Positions 24,431-32,949 are shown, numbered from the stretch's first letter. The stretch: 64,000 nt of DNA from Helicobacter magdeburgensis (GCF_000765825.2 NZ_JRPE02000002.1:1-64000), one strand, 5' to 3'. Program-made: numbers and translations. The notes: generated by a model from the sequence alone, not told the origin.

Positions 24431-24655
24431 TCACACTTCTTTTTCAAGCTTTTTGATGCTCGTGAAAGAATCCTCAATCCTAGAGCCATTTCTCACTTCC
24501 ATTGTGCCTAGCTCAACTTGTTCTACACCATTATTAAGCCGCCTAAAGGCTTCCTTAATATGCTTTAAGCCTTTGTGGTTTCTGCTTTGTGATAGAAAAA
24601 ATACATTGCCTTCTTCAGTAATGTTTCTAATCGCATAGACTTTTTCTTTTTTCAT
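24431..24655 (-). CDS. Small hypothetical protein
   Basis: A 74-residue soluble, basic protein (MKKEKVYAIRNITEEG...). AAGGAGTGTCAA fixes the start. It lies 10 bases after the gene at 24666, with which it shares a message. No family recognised. Confidence 0.6.
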   Translation of the reverse strand: MKKEKVYAIRNITEEGNVFFLSQSRNHKGLKHIKEAFRRLNNGVEQVELGTMEVRNGSRIEDSFTSIKKLEKEV

Positions 24656-24665
24656 TTGACACTCC

Positions 24666-25034
24666 TTACTGCACTTGCTTACAAGTCCATTCTTTAGTTT
24701 TAGGATCAAACAAATAAGCCCACTCAATATTGCAGAATGCAAAGGCATCATTATCCCATTGCTCCTGCGTGATTAACCTTGCTTTGTAGTTTTCAGGGTC
24801 GTTTATGTTCTTTCTTGAGTCCTTATCTTTTAAATAGAATTTAGATTCTTGAAAGGTAGGATACAATGCAATCAAGTCCCCTGCATCCATCATCCAGTTA
24901 ATGTGTCTTTGTGTTTTCCAATGCTCTGTGTTAAGTTTAGCTCCTACACCTTCTGGATAACCATCAAAGTGGCAGTATATGTAATTGACTTGATTGTTTT
25001 CTACCTTTGTTCCTATTACACATCGTGTTCCCAT
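24666..25034 (-). CDS. MGxRCVI-family accessory protein
   Basis: A 122-residue protein: MGTRCVIGTK, then YCHFDGYPEGVGAKL at about residues 20-34 and W-rich C-terminus. This is a typical member of a phage/plasmid family of unknown role; the gene at 18965 is a second, more diverged member. AAGGAG precedes the ATG. Confidence 0.65.
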   Translation of the reverse strand: MGTRCVIGTKVENNQVNYIYCHFDGYPEGVGAKLNTEHWKTQRHINWMMDAGDLIALYPTFQESKFYLKDKDSRKNINDPENYKARLITQEQWDNDAFAFCNIEWAYLFDPKTKEWTCKQVQ

Positions 25035-25065
25035 TTCGTTACTCCTTATGCTTTTGTATGCCCGC

Positions 25066-25093
25066 ATTATATGGAGTTACAGGGGTGTTTTCA
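25066..25093 (-). promoter_or_regulatory. Module-type promoter for the genes at 24666 and 24431
   Basis: -35 TTGAAA, 16 bases, -10 TATAAT, then GCGGGCATACAAAAGCATAAGGAG. GCTATCAAAAGAGAAG lies about 25 bases upstream of the -35. Confidence 0.75.
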
Positions 25094-25152
25094 AATGAGA
25101 TTTTAGAATGAACTTCTCTTTTGATAGCAAAACAAAATCTAAATATGCTTTT

Positions 25153-25728
25153 TCACTTTTCAAATGCCTTATTGCATTTTCCGTAAAAATACAACAAGTG
25201 TTCTTTGTTTTCAGTGCTTGTGCTTACATTTTCTATTTTAGAGCAAATAGTCGCTTTATTCTGTTTCCAATACTCAGGACTTATATAATACCATTTGCGT
25301 AAGCCTCTTTGTATAAAAGGCAACTCTATTTGTGCCTTTTTCACAGCCCTATACAAATTGCTTCTGATTTGCAAATCATCAACAAGCCTAAACAAGAATA
25401 CAGAATCCGCTGGTATGTTTTTTTGAGCTTTATGCACTCTAGCACTGAAGTTACCCCTAAAATTGCAGTTTTTTGGTATCTTGTTTTGTTCTATTTCAAA
25501 ATAATCACACAGCTTATCACAGCCCGTTTTTAACTTGCTAAACGCTAACACGCTAGTTCGTGTTCTTAGAATCTTAAGAAGTGATTGCTTTAAGGTTTCA
25601 TCAAGCACTACTTTATTTCCTCTTCTGCCTTTGCCCTTGCAATAATTGAAGTCCAATCTCCTTATCCGCAAAGATGCTAAAATAGCGTTCTGTTCTGAAA
25701 AGGAGATACCTATATCAGACATATACAT
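25153..25728 (-). CDS. Hypothetical basic protein
   Basis: A 191-residue basic protein rich in Lys, Arg, Cys and aromatic residues. The ATG with AGGA seven bases upstream is used; a GTG 18 bases earlier directly abuts the preceding stop. No family recognised. It is the last gene of a unit that includes family D and family A membrane proteins. Confidence 0.55.
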   Translation of the reverse strand: MYMSDIGISFSEQNAILASLRIRRLDFNYCKGKGRRGNKVVLDETLKQSLLKILRTRTSVLAFSKLKTGCDKLCDYFEIEQNKIPKNCNFRGNFSARVHKAQKNIPADSVFLFRLVDDLQIRSNLYRAVKKAQIELPFIQRGLRKWYYISPEYWKQNKATICSKIENVSTSTENKEHLLYFYGKCNKAFEK

Positions 25729-25740
25729 ACACTTGTCCTG

Positions 25741-25874
25741 TCTCACTTCACTTTTTCAAGAATCCTATTGTAATTCTCAATAGCTTCTTGTTTGTTTTTT
25801 CTTGCAAGAGCTTCACTTTCTTTTTCGCGCCTAACTTCCTCTTTTTCTCTTACAAGAAAATTCTCAAATAATTT
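25741..25874. repeat. 134-bp identical gene end, copy 1
   Basis: Matches 46940-47073 without mismatch. It covers the 3' part of two family A genes, and identity stops inside the coding region, a sign of gene conversion or cassette exchange. Confidence 0.85.
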
Positions 25875-26384
25875 AGCACAAATAGGGCTATGAAATCCCT
25901 TTTGGAAACAAACTGCTAGCTCCAAAGGCTTGCGTCCTATATATGCGTTTTTATCTATCTCTATATTAGAGCTTGCTTTAACACTCCGCTTACTAATTTT
26001 TTCTTGCCTTATCAAATCTATAATGATGTCTCTTTGCTTGTTTGTTATATAGCCATCATTGTCTATTGCGTGGAAAAAGAAGAATATTGTCATAAACATA
26101 ACATAAAAAATACCTCCAAATATAGCAAGTGCAAAAATTCCTTCTTCCTGTTCATAAGTCCAATAAGGGCTTTTTAATACTCCAATAAACATCGCACATA
26201 TCATAGGCAATAACATAATAACAATGAGAATAATGTAATAATATTCTATTGTGAAAACTACAAAATCTACATTTACATCATTTTCATAAGAATACGCAAA
26301 CATACTCGCATAAACAAAACCTGCTGCATAAAACGATAAAACTAAAAACACACAAACATAAAAACCTGTCCTACTAATTTTCAT
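25743..26384 (-). CDS. Membrane protein, family A paralog
   Basis: A 213-residue protein with four hydrophobic segments and the family motif NVDFVVFTIEYYYI, then ELAVCFQKGFHSPICAKLF and the tail ENYNRILEKVK. The last 134 bases of the gene are identical to the end of the gene at 46942, although the rest has diverged. Function unknown. Confidence 0.65.
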   Translation of the reverse strand: MKISRTGFYVCVFLVLSFYAAGFVYASMFAYSYENDVNVDFVVFTIEYYYIILIVIMLLPMICAMFIGVLKSPYWTYEQEEGIFALAIFGGIFYVMFMTIFFFFHAIDNDGYITNKQRDIIIDLIRQEKISKRSVKASSNIEIDKNAYIGRKPLELAVCFQKGFHSPICAKLFENFLVREKEEVRREKESEALARKNKQEAIENYNRILEKVK

Positions 26385-26427
26385 TTTTAATCTCCTTTTT
26401 TTTCATATTTCTTTCTAGCTTACGCAA

Positions 26428-26520
26428 TTAACACGCTATGTTTGCTAATGCGCAGGCTAGATTTACTGCTATGGTAGTTTTGCCGCTACCACCTTTTTCA
26501 TTTGCTACTGCCATTATCAT
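26428..26520 (-). pseudogene. 30-codon ParA relic with intact Walker A
   Basis: MIMAVANEKGGSGKTTIAVN continues with LACALANIAC and a stop. It is the N-terminus of a ParA/MinD-type partition ATPase with a perfect deviant Walker A motif and AAGGAG six bases before the ATG; everything after the first helix is gone. The intact ParB gene lies 4.5 kb away on the other strand. It could be a relic or an expressed micropeptide. Confidence 0.8.
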
Positions 26521-26728
26521 TTGCTACTCCTTGTGTAATGTTTTTTGTTTCTTTGTGTTCTTTGCTTCTTTCTATTTGTGTTTTTTCTCTCTGCCTATCT
26601 GCCCAATCTTTTACATCTTGATAACTCCAAAAAGTAAGAAGTGCCATCCCAAAAACACCAATTGGAAAAATAATGCACCAGAAAACAACTAGAAATCCAA
26701 TTAGATCTTCATCATATTCAGGTTTCAT
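26498..26728 (-). CDS. Small membrane protein, family D
   Basis: A 76-residue protein with an N-terminal hydrophobic segment (about 9-35) and a soluble SYQDVKDWADRQREK motif. The gene at 27617 has the same layout (FKEIKTWTDNWEKK). Each of these two precedes a family A membrane protein, so D and A may form a pair. Its 3' end overlaps the ParA relic. Confidence 0.6.
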   Translation of the reverse strand: MKPEYDEDLIGFLVVFWCIIFPIGVFGMALLTFWSYQDVKDWADRQREKTQIERSKEHKETKNITQGVANDNGSSK

Positions 26729-26743
26729 TTTCTACTCCTTTGT

Positions 26744-27069
26744 CTTTAATCACTACTCACAAACATAAGTCTGCATACTTTTATCTGCAAAGAATGCCTT
26801 ATACTCCGTCTCGCCAATACTCATACCATTTATACTGTCTGTGTCTAATGTTGCAATGGGGCTACCATTACAATAGATTCTTGTTTTGCCCTGTGGCACG
26901 ATAAAAGTGAAGCCACCACCACTAATGTCTGTCATATTCTTTGTATGGATCAAGTATAATCCTGTAAGATTCCATATCACCGCAACTCCAATAAGTGCGA
27001 CAACAACACCTAGGACTATTTGTTTTAGCGTTTCCATTTTTTTCTCCTTTAATTTTTGTATGGGCGTAT
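26744..27069. repeat. 326-bp perfect duplication, copy 1
   Basis: Identical to 46576-46901. It contains a whole gene (94 codons), its ribosome site and the first part of the module promoter. Identity breaks exactly in the promoter, which hints that promoter modules serve as recombination points. Confidence 0.9.
26753..27037 (-). CDS. Small exported/membrane-anchored protein, copy 1
   Basis: A 94-residue protein. A hydrophobic N-terminus (residues 5-28, IVLGVVVALIGVAVIW) acts as anchor or signal; the rest is a small beta-rich domain with Cys at positions 56 and 93. The gene is duplicated without a single change at 46585. No family recognised. Confidence 0.65.
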   Translation of the reverse strand: METLKQIVLGVVVALIGVAVIWNLTGLYLIHTKNMTDISGGGFTFIVPQGKTRIYCNGSPIATLDTDSINGMSIGETEYKAFFADKSMQTYVCE

Positions 27070-27096
27070 TATAGGGGATTAGCGCCCTTATTTCAA
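27068..27096 (-). promoter_or_regulatory. Module-type promoter for the genes at 26753-25153
   Basis: -35 TTGAAA, 17 bases, -10 TATAAT, then ACGCCCATACAAAAATTAAAGGAG. Feeds a run of at least four genes. Confidence 0.75.
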
Positions 27097-27134
27097 ATGA
27101 GATATGGCTATCAAGTGAATTACACCCACTTTAA

Positions 27135-27160
27135 CTAAAGCCGAGCAATCTCGGCTAACT
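27135..27160 (-). terminator. Perfect hairpin after the gene at 27192
   Basis: AGCCGAG-caat-CTCGGCT, a 7-bp stem with 4-base loop, followed on the minus strand by TTTAGTTAAAG. Lies between a stop codon and the next promoter. Confidence 0.6.
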
Positions 27161-27191
27161 TGAAAGGCTTCTTGTTTATAGTCTAATAGGC

Positions 27192-27620
27192 TCATTCCTT
27201 TGGAATAAATAAACTCTTAATTCGCAAAGAACACCCTTCTTTCTCTGATTTTTCCATTATCGATGAAATCAGTTCTTCACCTTTCAGTCCATCTTCTTCA
27301 GGGATTTCGCACATAGAAAAACAACCAGCAAAAAATATCAGCAAAAGAATTAACCAGACTAAAAATTGACGATATAATTTGCAATAATAAGAAGCAAATA
27401 AGAATCCAACCAAAAATAGAATGCCAATACCACCCAAAAAACTTAGCAAGCTTTCATTCCTTATTACAAAAATCAATATATCCATATTAACCTGATTCTT
27501 ATAACAGAAACTAGCTATAAATTTAAGAATTAAGCTTCCATACAAAAAAATAAAGAAAAATGGGATAAACAACACTCCCAATAATATTCTACGCTTTATT
27601 CCCATTGGTTCATCACTCAT
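27192..27620 (-). CDS. Membrane protein, short family A paralog
   Basis: A 142-residue protein with three hydrophobic segments; NMDILIFVIRNESLLSF corresponds to the family A motif. It lacks the long coiled tail of the others. It overlaps the family D gene upstream by four bases (ATGA). Confidence 0.6.
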   Translation of the reverse strand: MSDEPMGIKRRILLGVLFIPFFFIFLYGSLILKFIASFCYKNQVNMDILIFVIRNESLLSFLGGIGILFLVGFLFASYYCKLYRQFLVWLILLLIFFAGCFSMCEIPEEDGLKGEELISSIMEKSEKEGCSLRIKSLFIPKE

Positions 27621-27823
27621 TTTTCACGCTCCTTGTTACAAATTTCATCTATCAAATTATCACAACTTTCATCTAGCCTTTTCTTTTCCCAATTATCTGT
27701 CCATGTCTTTATTTCTTTGAACTCATTATAAACATAAATGGGGATTTTTATCCATCCAATTATCAACACTACAATCAAGAAAACATAATGTATAGCCTCA
27801 TGAATTTTATCATGTTTATCCAT
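27617..27823 (-). CDS. Small membrane protein, family D
   Basis: A 68-residue protein: hydrophobic segment at about 13-32, then YNEFKEIKTWTDNWEKKR and a charged end. Related in layout to the gene at 26498. Coupled to the family A gene that follows. Confidence 0.6.
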   Translation of the reverse strand: MDKHDKIHEAIHYVFLIVVLIIGWIKIPIYVYNEFKEIKTWTDNWEKKRLDESCDNLIDEICNKEREK

Positions 27824-27854
27824 TTCTACGCTCCTTTAATCTTTGTATGCTCGC

Positions 27855-27883
27855 ATCATAGAGAATTTGAAACCCTATTTCAA
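27855..27883 (-). promoter_or_regulatory. Module-type promoter for the D-A pair at 27823-27192
   Basis: -35 TTGAAA, 17 bases, -10 TATGAT, then GCGAGCATACAAAGATTAAAGGAG. Confidence 0.7.
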
Positions 27884-27932
27884 ATGAGATATTGTTGTTG
27901 AGATAGGCTGAAATTTCTCTCTTTTGATAGTC

Positions 27933-28631
27933 TTATGCCAAATACTTTTCCACAAAACTTTCAGTTAATCCCACAAGTGAAGGTTTGTTGTCTATATAAC
28001 TAAAAGTCACAATAGCATTTCCGAGGCGTAGAAAATCACTCCTTGTATTCTTTTTTAGATACTCATACTCATCATCTCCACTCAATCGGATAAGAATGTG
28101 TCGTGAGATAGCATTAGCTGCTCCTTGAAATGAAAAATGCTTCCAAGAAACTTTTGTCTCTATTTCTTGTAGTCCATACTTAATAAGCGTGTTTTGGCTT
28201 TCTTCAACAACAAGGTGCTCGGTTTCAAATGTGAAGTCTAAAGCTTTCTCTATAGTATGCTCGCAAAATGCTACAAGAAGTTTTTTCTTTGCTTTTATAG
28301 GATTCTCTAACACCTTAACTAAACTCATACCTACAATACTAAGTTCGCTATATTCTGTGTTGTCGCAGTATTCTTTCACAAATACAGAGATCTCATCATT
28401 TAAAAGCTCAAATGTCTCCTCAACATTATCAACAAAGTCAAACTTATTTTCTATTTGACTAGTGTCTAAGCTATGAAAATCTTCGTGCAAAAACTCAAGA
28501 TAAAGCTCTTTGTTGCCATAGGCAAAATCTTCCTGCAAAAAGAGAAGTGCAGGAAACTCTTTGGTAAGAGCTTTTAAACCTTTTTCGTTGATATAGATTT
28601 TATCTTTGATTACCTGCTCAAGATTTGGCAT
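27933..28631 (-). CDS. Hypothetical acidic protein
   Basis: A 232-residue soluble, acidic, mostly helical protein. The ATG eight bases after AAGGAG is used; a GTG nine bases earlier abuts the ribosome site. No family recognised. It is a single-gene unit behind a module promoter. Confidence 0.6.
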   Translation of the reverse strand: MPNLEQVIKDKIYINEKGLKALTKEFPALLFLQEDFAYGNKELYLEFLHEDFHSLDTSQIENKFDFVDNVEETFELLNDEISVFVKEYCDNTEYSELSIVGMSLVKVLENPIKAKKKLLVAFCEHTIEKALDFTFETEHLVVEESQNTLIKYGLQEIETKVSWKHFSFQGAANAISRHILIRLSGDDEYEYLKKNTRSDFLRLGNAIVTFSYIDNKPSLVGLTESFVEKYLA

Positions 28632-28664
28632 CTGTTTCACTCCTTTTAATCTTTGTATGGGCGT

Positions 28665-28693
28665 ATTATAGGGGATTTGAAACCCTAACTCAA
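28665..28693 (-). promoter_or_regulatory. Module-type promoter for the gene at 27933
   Basis: -35 TTGAGT, 17 bases, -10 TATAAT, then ACGCCCATACAAAGATTAAAAGGAG. Confidence 0.7.
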
Positions 28694-28701
28694 ATGGTTA
28701 T

Positions 28702-29244
28702 TTAGAGCAGCTCAATATTCTTATTTGCTTCAATAGCTTTTTTTAGTTTTTCATTGTTTTTTAGGTTATATATAAAATTTTCACGACAGAGCATAGAGGC
28801 TGTCATTTTTTCATTGGATTCCGAGTGAATATTATCTACGATATATATTCTCTTGTCCGCTAAATGCTTTTTATAAGAAAGACCACAACAAGGAGGTGTA
28901 AGCCTTACGAATCTAATTTCATTATATTTCTCTAAGAATAATACGACTGCTGTAAAACTTGTTTTAAAGTTATCATCAAAAATTTCTACAATATCGCCGT
29001 GATATATTTTCTTATTATTCTTATCTTTAATACCTGTGTATGGCTCAAGGGCTATATCTAGATTATGAATCTTGGCTAATTGCAAAAGCTCTTTTCCTGT
29101 GCCATTTTGAATACAATCAGTTAAAACGCCTTGATAATCGTTGCCATATTGCACACCATTTTCTATGTGGTGCAATAGAATATTTGGCGTGTAAGCTTTA
29201 TTTTTATTGTTCCATATTCTAAATTTGATGTTTTCTAGCTTCAT
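28702..29244 (-). CDS. YopX-family protein
   Basis: A 180-residue protein. The start KLENIKFRIWNNKNKAY and the central YTGIKDKNNKKIYHGDIVEIF are typical of YopX (SPbeta phage-like) proteins, a small beta-barrel family of phages and plasmids with no proven role. It lacks the usual EVIGNIYEN ending; the C-terminus is a helical LKKAIEANK stretch. A relic of this ending occurs at 21432-21490. The second YopX gene is at 46070. Confidence 0.75.
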   Translation of the reverse strand: MKLENIKFRIWNNKNKAYTPNILLHHIENGVQYGNDYQGVLTDCIQNGTGKELLQLAKIHNLDIALEPYTGIKDKNNKKIYHGDIVEIFDDNFKTSFTAVVLFLEKYNEIRFVRLTPPCCGLSYKKHLADKRIYIVDNIHSESNEKMTASMLCRENFIYNLKNNEKLKKAIEANKNIELL

Positions 29245-29277
29245 ATTCTTTCTCCTTGTGCCTTTTTGTATGAGTGT

Positions 29278-29306
29278 ATTGTAGGCACATTATAAAGTGT
29301 TTTCAA
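29278..29306 (-). promoter_or_regulatory. Module-type promoter for the YopX gene
   Basis: -35 TTGAAA, 17 bases, -10 TACAAT, then ACACTCATACAAAAAGGCAC. Confidence 0.7.
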
Positions 29307-29733
29307 GTGGATAACCGCTTGTTTGATAAGCTTCTTTGTTTATTGGCTCTTGGAGAATCGCTCCTTGTTCTGTCTCTTTACATTCTTTCACAATCCAATC
29401 AATCCATTCTTTAATAATTGATTCTGTTTCTCGTCTATCAGGAATCACTCCATATCCAAATTCCTCAAAACGCTTGTCGCCTATCCCAAAGAATATTTCA
29501 TTTTCCTTTTGAGTCTCTACAGGCTTGTCTAATTTAGGGTCAGATACCCAAGATATATAGCCATATTCATTTGAAGTGACATTTTTACAATATCTTAGCT
29601 CTAACTTTGTAAATAAATCCAAGTCTATTATAATATAACCGCAAGTCCAATACTTATGTTCAATCAAAAAGTATCTGTAACCCTTGTATTCCTGTATGGC
29701 TGGGTTATACTCATTCAAATCTATTCCTGCCAT
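29290..29733 (-). CDS. Hypothetical protein
   Basis: A 147-residue soluble protein, Tyr/Trp-rich (KYWTCGYIIIDLDLF), acidic. GGAG eight bases before the ATG fixes the start. Its last codons overlap the -35 region of the next promoter. No family recognised. Confidence 0.6.
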   Translation of the reverse strand: MAGIDLNEYNPAIQEYKGYRYFLIEHKYWTCGYIIIDLDLFTKLELRYCKNVTSNEYGYISWVSDPKLDKPVETQKENEIFFGIGDKRFEEFGYGVIPDRRETESIIKEWIDWIVKECKETEQGAILQEPINKEAYQTSGYPLENTL

Positions 29734-29769
29734 TCTCACTCCTTTGTGTTGTTAGATTAATTTAGGCGT

Positions 29770-29798
29770 ATTGTATAGATTTTCATAGGCATTTTCAA
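29770..29798 (-). promoter_or_regulatory. Module-type promoter for the gene at 29290
   Basis: -35 TTGAAA, 17 bases, -10 TACAAT, then ACGCCTAAATTAATC. Confidence 0.65.
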
Positions 29799-29890
29799 AT
29801 CATCAGCATTATGCCTATATCCAGCAATTCGCTCTAAATCACGACTCATTTCTTGTTTCCAACAAGAAAGGCTATCAAAAAAAAAGAATA
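29795..29890 (-). pseudogene. Relic of a toxin-gene C-terminus
   Basis: On the minus strand the frame reads CWKQEMSRDLERIAGYRH then NADD, matching the end of the candidate toxin at 20589 (DWKQKMSSKLKEIAGYKD then NADG). No start or remaining body is present. It is followed by a TATCAAAG element near 29919-29933. The rest of the gap to 30055 shows no gene. Confidence 0.6.
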
Positions 29891-30055
29891 GCAAGGTTTT
29901 TTTGTCTTTCTTTGATAGCAGAATCTTAGCTTTGCCCCTCATCATCCACCTGCAAATCTTGCTTTAGGCTATTAATAGTGCAATTCGCCATTTCTAAGAG
30001 TTTTGTAGTTGTTGTGCGTGAATTTCTATTATTTCACCGAATTTGAGTGATATTT

Positions 30056-30316
30056 TCAAAACAAGCCTTGTATAACACCAAGCAGGTATTCAAAGTAACT
30101 CAAGTCAGAATGTTCCATTCTTTGGATGATGAAAATTTGAAAAAAGGCTAAAATTAAAGGCACAGCGCAGAACATGCCAATAAGTGCAAGAGCAGGCATT
30201 GCTACCCAGCCCAAGAAAAACTCAAGTGCGCCTTCAGCTTCTGGATATTCTTTTTTACTCGCACTAATAGCCTCTAATTTTTTAGCCTTTTTCTTAGAAA
30301 TCTTTTTGTCAGACAT
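30056..30316 (-). CDS. Small membrane protein with basic N-terminus
   Basis: An 86-residue protein: a Lys-rich first 22 residues, then one or two hydrophobic segments (about 34-65) and a short polar end. AAGGAG lies before the ATG. No family recognised. Confidence 0.6.
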   Translation of the reverse strand: MSDKKISKKKAKKLEAISASKKEYPEAEGALEFFLGWVAMPALALIGMFCAVPLILAFFQIFIIQRMEHSDLSYFEYLLGVIQGLF

Positions 30317-31035
30317 TTTTAACTCCTTGTATTTTTTTTAAATGCTAAGTAGAGAGTGGTTAAGATTACCTAGCTCACCTTAGCAAAATGAGCTAGGCTT
30401 GAATAAATCTTAGCAACACTTGACTACTATAAAACATAGCAATATAATGGCAACTAAGATTTTTTTTGGCAAATCTTAACCATACCGACCTCCTTTGCTT
30501 AAAGTAGGTCGCAAACTAGAGAGGTGTAACTCTCTAGTGCAATCTCTACTATAATTATATAAAATCAAAGATTTTTTCTCTAATGGTTTTTAGCTGTCAA
30601 AGAATAAGCAAACAGCTGTAATTCTTAGCTAAATTCCGCTTTCACCCTTTTTTTTTGGTTTTTGGTGTATCCTTGGCACACGCCACACACAAGCTTTAGC
30701 TTGCCAAAAACACCAAAGAAAAAAAGAAGACTCACGCTATGGAAAAGCACCACAAGTGCGACCAAGTGAGGTGGAAATGGAATAGAGGTGAGCGGCGGCT
30801 AGGGAGGGTGGTTATTTTAGTGGGTTCAAAAAAATAAAAGCATATTTTTAGGGGGGGGTGCGGGGTCTCCCCGCAAGTTGTGGGGTCTGGGGATTACTTT
30901 CCCAGCAATATGTGGAAAGGTTGTTTTCCTGTCGCTATATTTCATATTTGAAAGCATTGTTTAAGTTTGTGATTAAGTTTTTTTCTTTAGAATACGCTTT
31001 ATTTTGTTTTTTATAAAAAAGAAAGGGCGTATTAG
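30317..31035. other. GC-rich structured intergenic region, oriT candidate
   Basis: No gene is seen in 719 bases between divergent genes. It holds nested inverted repeats (TTTGGTGT/ACACCAAA around TTGGC/GCCAA and CAAGCTttAGCTTG, 30660-30718), GCACcacaaGTGC, a G8 run (30851-30858) and the strong hairpin GCGGGG-tct-CCCCGC (30860-30874) with TGTGGGG beyond. Such GC-rich structure in an AT-rich replicon next to parB suggests a transfer origin or other cis site; no nic sequence was identified. The promoter of parB lies at the right end. Confidence 0.45.
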
Positions 31036-32193
31036 ATGAATGGCGACAACAAAAATAAGGGCACAAGCGAGCTAGAGAAGCTTTTAGGCGGAGCAAAATC
31101 AAGCAACCACAACAACAAGAAACAACAAAAGAGTAAAGATGTGAGTGGATTAGAAAATCTTTTAGGGAAAGATGAGAGAAAAGGTATTGATTTAAGAAGC
31201 TCAACATTACAAATCCCTGTTCCTAAAAGAAATGAAGGGGAAAGAGTGTATGATAAAGATACGCCAGATCTCTCACACTTAAAGCACAATGGCGAAATTA
31301 TAGAGGTGGAGATAAAAAATTTAATTCCTAACCAGCAACAAATGAGAGTTGGATATGAAAATGGGTTTTTCTCTAAAGAGACAAGGGAAATTATTGAGCG
31401 AGATCCTTCAATCAAAGAGCTTGCAACGAGCATTAAGGCAAATGGCTTGTTACAGCCTATCGCTATATATAGTATAGGACACGAAGCGCAAGTGCTTTAT
31501 GGGCACAGGAGAGTGTTGGCTCATATTCTTTTAGGAGAAACTAAAATTAAGGCAATACCCATCTCTTTAAATGGGGTTGCAAACATAGATAAGGATTTTT
31601 TAATTAAAAATGTAAGTGAAAACCTTGTGAGAGAGAATTTATCTCCTATGGAAATGGCTCGCGTGTTTAATAACCTGCTAGAACATTATTATCTTAAAGA
31701 TATAAACGAAAAGCTTGGGATTTCTATCCCATATATATCTCAGATCTCTGGGCTTATAAAACTACACCCAGACATACAAAAATATATAGACACACAACAA
31801 GAGCCAAAACTTAGCGTAAAACTCCTTATTACTCTTTCAAATAAGACAAAACCCCTTCAGCTCAAATTGTTTAATGCCTTTGTAAATGGGGAAATGAGCG
31901 AAAAAGAGGTTATAGAACACGCCACGATCACAAGCACAAGAGCTAAAAAGAAAAAAGTTTCTTACTTTTGTAAAAATATCCAATTTGGAAACAAAGCTGT
32001 GGCTGAAACTATAGAAAAAAATAAAGAAGAATTTGCTAATAGATTTGATATTTTTTTAAAAGAATTTCTAGCCGAAAAAGGATTTTATATTAAACCTGAA
32101 ATAGCTAAAAAAATTGACGAGCCAAAACAAGAAACACAGCAGGAGAATACGCAAGAAGCTACGCTATTTTCTGATGAAAACAAACAGGAATAA
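31036..32193 (+). CDS. parB: ParB-type partition protein
   Basis: A 385-residue protein. Residues 1-60 carry two LEKLLG/LENLLG repeats; the ParB CTPase fold follows with IKANGLLQPI, the box II motif YGHRRVLAHI (about 155) and ENLVRENLSPMEMA (about 200); then an HTH (INEKLGISIPYISQISGLI) and a charged C-terminus. ParB binds centromere sites and works with ParA, but no intact ParA is present here, only a relic at 26428. It may use a ParA elsewhere or have another role. AAAGGGCG precedes the ATG. Confidence 0.8.
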   Translation: MNGDNKNKGTSELEKLLGGAKSSNHNNKKQQKSKDVSGLENLLGKDERKGIDLRSSTLQIPVPKRNEGERVYDKDTPDLSHLKHNGEIIEVEIKNLIPNQQQMRVGYENGFFSKETREIIERDPSIKELATSIKANGLLQPIAIYSIGHEAQVLYGHRRVLAHILLGETKIKAIPISLNGVANIDKDFLIKNVSENLVRENLSPMEMARVFNNLLEHYYLKDINEKLGISIPYISQISGLIKLHPDIQKYIDTQQEPKLSVKLLITLSNKTKPLQLKLFNAFVNGEMSEKEVIEHATITSTRAKKKKVSYFCKNIQFGNKAVAETIEKNKEEFANRFDIFLKEFLAEKGFYIKPEIAKKIDEPKQETQQENTQEATLFSDENKQE

Positions 32194-32196
32194 CTC

Positions 32197-32949
32197 CTAA
32201 AATACTGCTCCTATAGTCAAACTTACAGGAGCTCCACCTTGCTGTGTGATTCTAGCATATCTATCATCTTTAAACCTTTCGCTCGTATAAGCAATATATC
32301 CCACTCTCATATCAAAATATTTGTAATTAAAGCCCACAAACACTCTAGCATCATCAATCAATCCGCCCTTATTATACGCTCCACCGATATAAGTAACCCA
32401 ATTATTGTTAATATGATAGTTGAATTTAGCTATAAAAGGGAATTTAATGGCTGTAAATCCTTCTGGAAACTGAGGTTTGCCTTGATAATCATAGTTTAAT
32501 TTGCTCCAATCAAATAAATGCCACACATTGCTTAAATCCCCTGTCATCATCGCGTCTTTAACTTTTTCAAAAAACTCTGGCGTTAATAGGCTTTCTACAT
32601 AAGCTAAGTCTGCTGGATCTGGTTCTGTCTTTTTGCCATTATGCGAGAATTTCACACTTTGAGTTCCTACACCAGCTCCAAGCTCAAGGCTAAAATGTCG
32701 TGTTGGGCGAACTAGGAAACCAAAGGTTAAGTCAAGCCCTGAAACCTCCGAATTGTGATAATTGATTTTTTTGTTGTTGTAGGTGCTAAAGCCTATATCA
32801 TAGCCCACGCCAAATCTAAACTCAAATTTCTTGAATGGCTGAATATAATCAGGCTTTACTTTTTGTGAAACATAATCATATTCTAAATCATCTGCGAATA
32901 TGGGGCTTACAAACAATAATCCTATGAATAATAGGCTTTTTTTTAGCAT
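32197..32949 (-). CDS. Outer-membrane beta-barrel-like protein
   Basis: A 250-residue exported protein. Signal peptide (1-19, LLFIGLLFVSPIFA) then alternating amphipathic strands with many Tyr/Phe and Gly (FRFGVGYDIGFSTY, LELGAGVGTQ, WVTYIGGAYN, MRVGYIAYTSERF) and a C-terminal aromatic/hydrophobic end (IGAVF), as in small outer-membrane porin-like proteins. It converges on parB with a 3-base gap. Function unknown. Confidence 0.65.
   Translation of the reverse strand: MLKKSLLFIGLLFVSPIFADDLEYDYVSQKVKPDYIQPFKKFEFRFGVGYDIGFSTYNNKKINYHNSEVSGLDLTFGFLVRPTRHFSLELGAGVGTQSVKFSHNGKKTEPDPADLAYVESLLTPEFFEKVKDAMMTGDLSNVWHLFDWSKLNYDYQGKPQFPEGFTAIKFPFIAKFNYHINNNWVTYIGGAYNKGGLIDDARVFVGFNYKYFDMRVGYIAYTSERFKDDRYARITQQGGAPVSLTIGAVF

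Noticed and set aside
24849-25106. Plus-strand frame opposite the MGTRCVI gene
   Set aside because: Antisense of a conserved gene, without ribosome site.
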